DNA of 64,000 nucleotides from Sinotaia quadrata (Eukaryota; Mollusca; Gastropoda; Architaenioglossa; Viviparidae): NCBI GenBank assembly GCA_028829895.1, contig CM054180.1, positions 115,451,973 to 115,515,972 of the forward strand, read 5' to 3'. Shown piece by piece: positions 23,886 to 33,023 of this stretch (position 1 is its first letter; each line of letters starts with the position of its first letter). The notes under the pieces were generated by a model. It saw only the letters and a program-made list of their open reading frames with translations, ran no database searches and was not told where the DNA came from. The position numbers and the translations under genes were made by a program.

Positions 23886-24560
23886 TTGCATCAGTTTGTC
23901 TCCATGGATACAGAAATTAGCGACATCCTGAGTGAATTTATAAACAGACTAAGAGTAGACAGCATTAGTAGATTGACTAGTTGTGTTGCGGTTCCGTGGA
24001 CACAGAAACTACGTTTTAACTCGTTATTCATGGATAGATATAGTACCGGACGTGTACATCCATGTATAGCGATAAATCCCTCTCGTGCACTATTATGGAT
24101 AGAGACAGTTACTGGTAGTGAACATCCAAACAAAGATTATCGGTCACTATCGCACGTGAACAGAGAGACTGGCGACGATCTATATTCAAAGATTTAAAAG
24201 AGACTAGAACCGCACTATCCACGGATATAGACAAACGGAATCGCTATTCTAGCGACATTATCCATCCATGAATATAGACGAACGGAATGCATAGACTAGC
24301 GACAATATCTATCTATGGATATAGACAAACGGAATCGCTATTCTAGCGACATTATCCATCCATGAATATAGACGAACGGAATGCATAGACTAGCGACAAT
24401 ATCTATCCATGAATATAGACGAACGGAATGCATAGACTAGCGACATTATCTATCCATGGATATACACAAACGGAAGGCATCGAGCCTAACGACAATATCC
24501 ATGGATGCAATAGAGATTAACGACAGCAATTATCCATGGATAGAGAGAAACGGAATTTGC
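23886..24560. repeat. Degenerate minisatellite of CCATGGATA/GCGACA type
   Basis: From about 24200 to 24560, units of about 50 bp contain GAATATAGACGAACGGAATG, CATAGACTAGCGACA and TATCCATCCAT. They are well conserved between 24240 and 24480. The words CCATGGATACAGAAATTAGCG (23902) and CATGGATAGATATAG (24028) extend the pattern leftward in eroded form. The frame 23886-24197 (103 codons) lies in this eroded part and is not considered a gene. Confidence 0.75.
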
Positions 24561-25710
24561 GTCCATGTTAAAGGTTAAAAGTCGGCACTCATTCGTGAAC
24601 AAACAATTAAGATACTGCAAATCCGTTGACAAAAAATAACGGGACTTGTATCCATCGACCAGACGGTCACAAGTGTATCAAATAATGTGGTCTGCAACGT
24701 TTTATTTTTTCTATCTCAGCTAGCAAACCCGCAGGACAAACACTTAAATAGCTACACTATTTAAAACAAGTACACTGTTTTATTAATAAGAAAATGCGTT
24801 CGCAGTAAAATACATTAAACATTTTATTCACTGCATTGTCTCGCGTTTTTTAAAAAAAATATTAAATCAACAACAAAATCAAACAAAAGAAAGAAGCATG
24901 AGTGTTATTTCTATATTTCCATTTTTGTAGAAATGAAAAATGCCCAACAGGTTTGTGTGTCCTGGTTGGATTCAAACTATTATTAATAGCAATTGTTATC
25001 ATTTTTCAAAATAGACCAGTGTCATATTCCTTAATTGTATGACCTTGACAATGCTAAGCGACTCTTTGCTATCAGGCGGGGCGTTTCGCACTTTGCTGCT
25101 GGAAACGGCTCGTTCGGGTGTGGGGTGGGGGTGGGGATTGTGGTGGTGTGGGGAGGGCGGGCTAGTCATCCTAGTCAGAGAGGTGTCATGTGGTGCCGGT
25201 GATGGTGCAAATGCATTAAAATAACCGCTTCGGGACCGTTCTTGGTTGTGCCCAGAGGTGGTGTGTCGATTTCGAGTCTTCGCAGGTCATATACGTGTGC
25301 CTGTGTCTAGTCTGGCTTCTTGGGAATCATTATTCTGTCTCACGAGTTTGAATGTGTGTTGTGTGTGACATATGAAATGATATATTACACACGCCTTTTC
25401 TTCACCTTATCGCAGCATATTTATGATTTGATTTGATTTGTTTCCATTTTTATTTAGATGTATGTAGTTTCTTTCCTTTCCAATCTAAGCATCGTGAACA
25501 TTTGCTTTGGCAACTGTAACACGTGCATTATGAAAATGAGTAAACACATACGAAAGTTAGTTTCGGATATTTGAGCATTAATTTTATGTTCCTCTTATTA
25601 TACATGTACAAGGTCGTAATAATAAATATTCAAGAAGGAATTTCGAAACATTTTTAAAAATCCAATATACAAACACGCTATATTAATTTCTACATTCTCG
25701 ATCGTTTAGT
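24561..25710. other. Non-coding stretch
   Basis: Includes a G-rich patch at 25118-25165 on an otherwise AT-rich background. Its Gly/Trp-rich 61-codon frame is not convincing. No gene recognised. Confidence 0.5.
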
Positions 25711-25830
25711 GCTAATAGGTCAAACATAATTTTGTTTGTTAGTTTAAGTTTTACTAAGTGTATTGCTCTAATAGGTCAAACATAATTTTGTTTGTTAGTT
25801 TAAGTTTTAGTAAGTGTATTGCTCTAATAG
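25711..25830. repeat. 56-bp tandem duplication plus partial third copy
   Basis: CTAATAGGTCAAACATAATT occurs at 25712 and 25768, and a truncated CTAATAG at 25824, with GTTAGTTTAAGTTTTA between them. Confidence 0.95.
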
Positions 25831-25936
25831 CCTGCGCTTGTGTACACGCAGAGTCGATTTTAAAAAAAAGAAGAAGAAATGCAGATAGACAGACAGTAGA
25901 AACATATGGTCGAAATCTGGAAACTTTACCTCCTAC

Positions 25937-25938
<2 letters not shown>

Positions 25939-25985
<47 letters not shown>
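25939..25985. repeat. (CA)n microsatellite
   Basis: Perfect CA run. Confidence 0.95.
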
Positions 25986-25988
<3 letters not shown>

Positions 25989-26103
25989 ACACGAAGCCTA
26001 CTAAATACTCATTAAAGTACATTTCGCCATTTAATCGTAATTCCTGAATTGATGTATTGACTCCAATGTAATTATATATCTGGTTAATAATGCTTTGAAA
26101 ATG

Positions 26104-26170
<67 letters not shown>

Positions 26171-26171
26171 T
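26104..26171. repeat. (CTTT)n microsatellite
   Basis: Perfect CTTT run of 17 copies. Confidence 0.95.
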
Positions 26172-27470
26172 GCGGCACTCTGTCACAGTCTGATAAAAAT
26201 GTCATGACTCTCTGACCCACTTGTTGTTTACTTCAAATATTGAGATTTGAAATTCCTTTGTTTGGAGCTCTCTCGTGATATTCATATCAAGAAGCTTCCA
26301 GCAAAGAAGGTCACGACGTTATGTAACTTTAGGCCCATTGTCTAAGTTCTAGAACCAACTACATGCCACGCGATCCGTCACGTGATATGCTTTATGCTTT
26401 CCTATAAATATTGGTAAAACACACCGGTCCGACACTGCGAGAAAACAATTAGCTACACACAACGTTAGCTACTCGAGTCACACGGGCAGGCCGGCGAGGT
26501 AGATGAGAATAGACACTTCGACTTCTCATAAGGTACCATTTTTATTTGATTGTATTCTGTATATTTTAACTATGTATGTATTTGTGCCATGTATTATATT
26601 GTATTGCTATATGCTTGAGCACGGTTCATTGAAATGACTGAAAACCTATAAGTTATGGAATATAAATTCATTGTAACTCTTTTCCATTGTAACTTTAATT
26701 TATATTGCTTTTAAATTCACTATAGCCAGAAATGCCTGCGCTCGATATGAATTTATCATGTAATTCAATTTATTGCGTGTAATTTTAATTGTAAATTGTG
26801 AAGCGCTTTGTTGATTTGAATTACCCCTTTGTATGAACATTAAATTAACGTTGTATATAATTTTTATGAATTCATACGTCATGCACTGTTAAATGAAACA
26901 TGCGTGAGAAGATTACATTTTCTAAATCTAAATTGTAAACGACGCGTAGTCGAATTTCTAATTCAAAGCATTTAAACTGAAACGTGCTTAAGTAGGCGAC
27001 ATGTTAGCAGAGACTATTATGGGACACATTTGCTTTCCCTAGGTCGGCTTTTTGTTCTGCCTTCCTTGTCCGCACCCTTGAACTTGGACAAGTTGTCTAT
27101 GTCTTCGTCCTGAAGACCTGTACAAGCTGGTTGAATTATGTAGAGAGAATTCAATTATTCTGAGAGTCCACACCACTGTAAGCAGCGTCAAGAGTAGACG
27201 TATGCTGGTCTAAACTCAAGTTCACTAGCGACATTAAAGGACAATTTTCCCTGTATGCCACGTGCATTTCCGCTAGAGTGACTACTGTGAGACAGACCGG
27301 TACGGACTGGAATAAGGAGACCAGGCGATACAGAGACTTACAGCTGAGTATTCCTCAGTTGATATAAATTTCATAAGGAAACAATTGGGCACCTTTTCTC
27401 TCTAGAAACATTAAGCACATACGTGCAAGAATTAAGAAATAGACTTTCGCGCTCGTATTTGATTATTGTT
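26172..27470. other. Unassigned stretch with a promoter-like segment
   Basis: Near 26402 the sequence CCTATAAATATTGG looks like a TATA box, followed by GC-richer sequence (26420-26500) and AT-rich sequence. This order would fit a solo LTR or a host promoter, but no primer-binding site, terminal TG...CA pair or following open frame could be confirmed. 27000-27400 is GC-richer and may be part of the dispersed repeat that follows. Confidence 0.3.
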
Positions 27471-27600
27471 AAATTGTTAAACTTTATTAAATCTTATTTT
27501 TAATTGTTAAACCTCTTCGTAGTTAATTTTTATGCATAATAGACCTAATGATTAATTTCTTGGATTGGATGGGGGCGAGATTGAGCTGAATGACATAACG
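27471..27600 (+). repeat. Dispersed repeat, copy 1
   Basis: GTTAAACCTCTTCGTAGTTA, TTTTTATGCATAATAGACCTA and GGATTGGATGGGGG align in order with 34956-35015. A weaker match upstream (AGACTTTCGCGCTCGT here, AGACTTAGTGCTCGT at 34887) extends the homology. Probably a retroelement or LTR fragment; the family is not recognised. Confidence 0.65.
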
Positions 27601-28373
27601 AATGCATATTAATTTAGAGGAATTTAACGACTCCAACCCAACTAACGTACGCAATTTATCAGTTTGTAAATCTGTCGTCTGCACTACAAGACACATTTTT
27701 AAATTAGTCAAATGATAGGTTGAGCAACCAGTCTGTTTAGGATATGAGAGAAGGAATTAAATTATTTATTATCTTTTAAAGTCCTTAATTATTCTAGGCA
27801 GGGTCTATAAATAAATACTGGAAACGTAACACACTCTAATATACTAATGCTTTGCTTACAGATGTAATTGTAAGTCAATCTGTGTTCCTGTTGATACAAG
27901 ACAAGATCTTCATTTTATGACGTGTTTGTTTTAATGCAAAGTCTGCATTTACTCTTCAATATGAGATCTGTGTTCACGAGTTTGTCCACGTCATTGCCTG
28001 TACTTGCGTTCATCGCATGCTCTTAATTGACGGTTTTCACTTTACCTTAGAGAGGTCCAGTAATGGACAGGTGGTCAGTGGAATTGTTCATTTTATGACA
28101 TTTGTAAAAATAAAAAAAACCCACAAAAAACCTAAACAATTTGCAGTGAAACTAGATACTGTAGTCGGCAATTTTAAGATTTTGTCTATTGTTGTTTACT
28201 ATTAATAATGAAAATCATGACACATTGATTATTTTTTTTTATTTGGTTGCTGTTTATTTGTTCAATTTTGCCCTTATTTTGCAGTTTACTGATTTTGACG
28301 TGGCTGGGAACAAAATTAAAAATAAAAGGAGGAAAGGGCATGAATGAAGAGTAGAAGCCGCTGAATGTAATGT
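27601..28373. other. Non-coding stretch
   Basis: No recognisable feature. The 62-codon frame at 28017 lacks any motif. Confidence 0.5.
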
Positions 28374-28493
<120 letters not shown>

Positions 28494-28914
28494 ATCTATA
28501 ATATTATTTGGTAATGTTTGAAGATCCGAATCAATATTGCTTGTCTGGGATATAGTTTATATTAACTTTTTCTTTTGTTGAATAAATTATGTCATTGGAT
28601 TTATTATGATCTGGTTTGCTTTATTTATGCCTGCGCATGTCTCTGTACATGTGTGTGTACACCCGTGTCTTTATGCCTGTGCATCTCTATATATGTATGT
28701 GTACACCTGCTTCTAATTTAGTGGATTCGTAAATATTCGTACCCTATTTTGTAAATTTCTTTTTAATTTGTAAATATTAAATATAATAAGAACACAACAA
28801 TAATAACAAAAATAATTTTTAAAAAATCAGCATCGTTCTGTATTTAATAAAATTAACTTAATTCAACAAATGTTCATGGTATTTGGTAAGCTTAGTATTG
28901 CAACTGAAGTACCT

Positions 28915-28938
28915 ATCTATCTATCTATCTATGTATCC

Positions 28939-28988
<50 letters not shown>

Positions 28989-29036
28989 GTATCCATCTAT
29001 CTATCTATCTATCTATCTGTGCAGTAGGTGAGTAGA
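28915..29036. repeat. (TATC)n microsatellite
   Basis: TATC run interrupted twice by the same GTATCC variant, which suggests duplication of a block. Confidence 0.95.
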
Positions 29037-30109
29037 TAGATATATAAACACATGTAAGTTAAAAAAAAAAAAAGAGGATTCATAACGGTCGCGAACATGA
29101 GCAGATGAAGAAAAACACCATCCAAACACAGAAACACAGAACTACACCACCCTCCCTGAATACAAGTGAAAGGAGGAAGGACCCACAGGAATCACCCCCC
29201 AAAAAAAAAAAAAAAAAAAAAAAAAACAACCTGAGAACATCGAGCAGATGAAAAGTTTTCACACTCTTCCTGTGGGGCAAAGACGTGAACGTAAAGAAGA
29301 AGTTCAAAAGGACAGATCATGAGATGAGAGTAAGACTTAAAATTTATTTTCATTGTCCAGTTTATTTAATGAAATGACAAATGAATGGTCTCATACACAT
29401 AATTTGAATGTAAAACCAGTCTAAGATTTTGCCAGCCAGAATTAATGAATGTAAAACCAGTGTCTACATTTTTGCCAGCCATTTATGATGAATAATTCGT
29501 GCTCTGCACTTAAACAATCTTTAGATTTAATTCATTCACAAGTATTCCATCGAATAAGTAATAAAGTAAAATAAAATTAATGTGTATATATCCTTTCAAA
29601 GAGATAACAGCTTACAATATTGTATGATCTAAGCCTAAGGAATATTAGTATAAACTGGTCAGACACTTAATGTAACATTTAAAAAAAATACATAGCATTA
29701 AATTATCTGGTAATTTTAATTCGTTCATTCGATACAGGAAAGCACACCAAAATTTGCCGACCTATTACCACCCCCCCTCCCCCGGCAAAAGAAATAATAA
29801 TAATAATAATAAAAAAATAATAAAAATCTGCAGACGCATTTGCAATGCAAGGGAGGTAACTGCAATTATAATGTTCACGTTACATGATATATTTCCTTCC
29901 CTTAGCTCACCCTTGTCTTTCATCCCACGATGCTGTGGTTTCAATATAATCCCCAAACAAATGAATGTGCCTCAGAATAATGATGACGGATGTAACCTCT
30001 CGCCCAAGAGACTCACACGGGAGTGCACTTGGGAACAGCAACAACAAAAAATCACGTCTGAGGCAGAAGACGTGATGGACAAAATATTATCGGGGTTAAA
30101 ATGAATTGA
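29037..30109. other. Non-coding stretch with A-rich runs
   Basis: Contains an A run at 29060-29072, a C/A run at 29196-29226, a 48-bp duplication with AATGAATGTAAAACCAGT at about 29405-29485, and (AAT)n near 29794-29815. The 116-codon plus-strand frame at 29754 runs through the AAT tract and has no recognisable domain. Confidence 0.55.
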
Positions 30110-30208
30110 ATGGAACAGTAAGGCAGCTTTAAATAATAATAATAATAATAATAATAATAATTTTTTATTTTTATTTTTATTTTTTTAATTTTTAATTTTA
30201 TTTTTTAG
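30110..30208 (-). other. (TTA)n plus A-rich tail downstream of the protamine-like sequence
   Basis: Read on the minus strand, the protamine-like stop codon is followed within about 40 bp by CCTAAAAAATAAAATTAAAA, further A-rich sequence with AATAAA hexamers, and an (ATT)n run. This looks like an eroded poly(A) tail from retrotransposition of an mRNA, although an A-rich microsatellite cannot be excluded. Confidence 0.5.
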
Positions 30209-30243
30209 GCAATACTGCCTAATTTCAAAAAGCAACTGGTATA

Positions 30244-30616
30244 CTACCGCCTTCCTCGCCGGCGGCGTCCTCTTCGACGCCTTCTGCTTCTGCTGCGTCG
30301 TCGGCGTCCTCTTTGGCGCCGGCCATATCGGGTACTCGACTTGGAGCGATGCACCCTTTTTTTGCGGGACTCTCAAGATGAAACGTCCAGACCCTGCTGC
30401 TGCCCGTTTTATTTTCCCGTCCTTTATGGCCTTCATTAGGATCTGTTTCAGTTTCACTTGGCTCTCGCGTCCTTGGACATCCGCCTGCTTCCACGCTTTG
30501 CTGATACTCTTGAGGGTGGAGCCCCCTTTTTCGCCTAGTTGAGTGATGGCAGAGGTCACTTGGTGTACGGTCAAGCCCGCGGTCCCGGCCGCACGGGACT
30601 TGTCCTTTCCCCGCAT
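30244..30616 (-). pseudogene. Linker histone H1/protamine-like sequence, frameshifted
   Basis: Sperm chromatin protein of the H1-derived protamine-like (PL) class, which packs DNA in sperm nuclei. From the ATG at 30616 the frame opens with MRGKDKSRAAG. An H1-type winged helix of about 67 residues follows (30574-30374), with AITQLGEKGGSTLKSISKAW in helices 1-2, a basic third helix (VKLKQILMKAIKDGKI) and the closing GSGRFIL strand. Directly after, a frame offset by one base (30372-30244) encodes 42 residues, 23 of them Arg, in RGRRRRSRS-type clusters ending at TAG. The original frame instead stays open with a Lys/Thr/Pro tail (PKRTPTTQQKQKASKR) and ends in non-basic residues. So a single-base indel near 30373 appears to separate domain and tail, or the locus has a dual-frame tail. 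It is intronless, with an A-rich 3' end, so probably a retrocopy. It abuts a reverse-transcriptase fragment on the opposite strand. Confidence 0.7.
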
Positions 30617-30649
30617 TCTGCTAGCTGATCTGGCTGCCAATGCTGAGTG

Positions 30650-31085
30650 TGGACTTGCTGAACAACTGCAAGACATACTAAACAAACTAGGAACCCTACC
30701 AGCATGGATGGTAAAGGGTAAAACAAGTCTGATTATGAAAGATCCACATAAAGGCACAATGCCAAACAACTATCGTCCAATCACATACCTATCAACCACC
30801 TGGAAGTTACTATCAGGAATTACAGCTGACAAAATCATGACTCATCTTGAAACAAACAGACTTCTAAGCAATGAACAAAAGGGTGCTAGACCAGGCAGCA
30901 GAGGAACGAAGGACCATTTGGCAATTGATAAGGCAATAGTGACTGACAGCAAGAAACGAAGAACAAATCTTGCAATGGCATGGATTGACTATCAAAAGGC
31001 ATATGACTCAGTCCCACATTCATGGATAACAGAAGCACTCATAACAGCTGCACGAGATCAAGCAATCAACACCAAATCACACAAA
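30650..31085 (+). mobile_element. Non-LTR retrotransposon reverse transcriptase fragment
   Basis: The frame from about 30650 reads as the N-terminal part of a LINE reverse transcriptase. It contains GKTSLIMKDP, NYRPITYLSTTWKLLSGI, a QKGARPGSRGTKDHL segment, and motif A, AWIDYQKAYDSVPHSW, with the first catalytic Asp. Motif B onward, including the catalytic Asp-Asp pair, is absent: the sequence becomes unrelated after about 31085. Roughly 145 residues of a domain that is normally over 250 remain. The open frame continues upstream to 30543 only because it runs through the antisense of the protamine-like sequence. Clade not assigned. Confidence 0.8.
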
Positions 31086-31435
31086 ACGAAAATTCTATAT
31101 TCTTTTCTAACGGCTAATGCAGGTTAAATAACTGTTAAGAGCTTTGTTTCCCTCACATCGTTTCCAAACAGAAACGTATTATTGTGTTTGACGTCGGTAT
31201 GTGTTTATCATTCAACGTCATCAGGAGAAACAGTCGACGTGAAGCAACAAGACATTATTTTGCGCTGTTAACTGTCAAACCAAGAGGAAGCATTCGTCAA
31301 GAAAACATCGGAATCTCTGAAGAAGTGATTTGGCAGGAAAGCAGGTGAACAGAAATTGCTATGTTAGAATAAGTAGTCTGTACTGTTTCAGCTAAAGTGT
31401 TGCCCCCTTTGATCAAATGTACTATTACAGTGTTC
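31086..31435. other. Non-coding stretch
   Basis: No feature recognised between the reverse transcriptase fragment and the 57-bp array. Confidence 0.5.
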
Positions 31436-31722
31436 TTTTACGATGTACTGCTGAGTACTACTGGGTGTAAATTAAAACTAATATCCAAATCCTTTTACGA
31501 TGTCCTGCTGAGTACTACTGGGTGTAAATTAAAACTAACATCCCAATCCTTTTACGATGTCCTGCTGAGTACTACTGGGTGTAAATTAAAACTAATCTCT
31601 AAATCCTTTTACAATGTCCTGCTGAGTACTACTGGGTGTAAATTAAAACTAATCTCTAAATCCTTTTACGATGTCCTGCTGAGTACTACTGGGTGTAAAT
31701 TAAAACTAATCTCTAAATCCTA
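31436..31722. repeat. 57-bp minisatellite, 5 copies
   Basis: The monomer contains TTTTACGATGTCCTGCTGAG, TACTACTGGGTGTAAATTAA and AACTAATCTCTAAATCC. Being a multiple of three, it keeps a plus-strand frame open with a 19-residue repeat (SFYDVLLSTTGCKLKLISK). Codon positions do not vary in a protein-like way, so it is treated as a repeat. Confidence 0.95.
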
Positions 31723-32379
31723 AAATGCTGCAATGTCAATATCAGAGGTACCCCATATGTCTCACTAGCATTTATTTTTCCAATAATGATTTCGACAATT
31801 TCTGAGTGTTTTGTATTATTCTCTTTAAATTCCATGTAGCACACATTTCATTTAAAAAAAAAACAAAATGCATATAATATACGTTTTACACGAATATAGA
31901 ACAAATATATTAAGCGTTTTTGGCCTGATATGTCTATTTTTTATTTTTTAGTAAATTGTACACATAGTAGACAGTCTTGGGAAAAATCTTATTTATTTAT
32001 CTGAGATCTATTTAGAATTCTTCGTGTTTTAAGTGTGTATGCAAATCATTATGTTTCATAAAATGCCAGTATGGTCAATTGTACATGAATCTTCATTCTT
32101 AACATACTTCTGCCGATATCAAATATTTTCTGACGTCACACATTCTAAATTAATTCAAATATTTTCTTCTCCATAGATGACGAAATGAATTATTTATTTT
32201 AGCAATGGATGTGGATTATATTAATTTTGCAAGTTTTATTCCAGTAGAAAAAATACTCATATCAGAGCTGCATACATCCATTTACTTTGGTAAACATATG
32301 TGGACATCTTTCTATCCAGACAGCAAAAGTAATATTGAGGAGCATAAACTTTTGTAATCAAAGACGTGTACATATAGAA
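31723..32379. other. Non-coding stretch
   Basis: AT-rich; nothing recognised. Confidence 0.5.
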
Positions 32380-32424
32380 TAGATAGGTAGGTAGGTAGGT
32401 AGATAGATAGATAGATAGATAGCG
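32380..32424. repeat. (TAGG)(TAGA)n microsatellite
   Basis: Short TAGG run followed by TAGA run. Confidence 0.9.
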
Positions 32425-32529
32425 CCATTTGCTACCCCATCCCTGTTTTCCGTTATTTTAAGCTGATTTCAAGACTGTCGTACTTCCAATGGGAAAGATG
32501 TTTACGTGTTTATTTGTTTATTTTCTAAA

Positions 32530-32752
32530 CTCTACATTCTTCATACTGCATACTTCATACTGCATACATATTACTGCATACTTCTTACTGCATACTTCTT
32601 AATGCATACTTCTTACTATATACATCTTAATGCATACTTCTTACTACATACTTCTTACTACATATTTCTTAATACATACTTCTTAATGCATACTTCTTAC
32701 TACATACCTCTTACTACATACTTCTTACTACATACTTCTTACTACATATTTA
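32530..32752. repeat. 14-bp minisatellite, about 16 copies
   Basis: CATACTTCTTACTA and its variants (TGCA, TATA, CTTCTTAATG) are tandemly repeated. The plus-strand frame through it is a Tyr/Leu/His-rich artefact. The array lies about 200 bp upstream of the cysteine-rich peptide gene. Confidence 0.95.
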
Positions 32753-32947
32753 TATATACCTCAGTAGCAAACCACTTTCAGAATACAGAAATGTGCTGAT
32801 AATTACAAAAGAATATAATTTAACTTTTTATGCACTTTTCGTTTAGTCAGAATCGTTGTGGAAGATGACACACCATTGTTAATTATTGTGATAATGTTGC
32901 CTTGTGATATTGTGATACTGTTTCAGATCTGCTCTAGAACACGAAAA

Positions 32948-33023
32948 ATGGATGCCATTAAAATCATGATCCTATTGTTGCTCGCTGTCAGAATGACCTT
33001 AGAAATGTCCTTGTTTAAAGAAG
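32948..33023 (+). CDS. Exon 1 of the cysteine-rich peptide gene (signal peptide)
   Basis: Encodes 25 residues plus one base. The ATG is chosen because a hydrophobic core follows directly, and the frame upstream of the UTR acceptor has no better start. Donor GTATGA begins at 33024. Confidence 0.65.

Noticed and set aside
26380..26560. Solo LTR with TATA box
   Set aside because: TATA-like sequence and plausible layout, but no terminal dinucleotides, target duplication or second copy could be shown. Kept only as an unassigned stretch.
30225..30494. Asp/Glu/Ala-rich 89-codon frame on minus strand
   Set aside because: Third frame over the protamine-like tail. Its acidity is the by-product of GC-rich Arg codons read out of frame.
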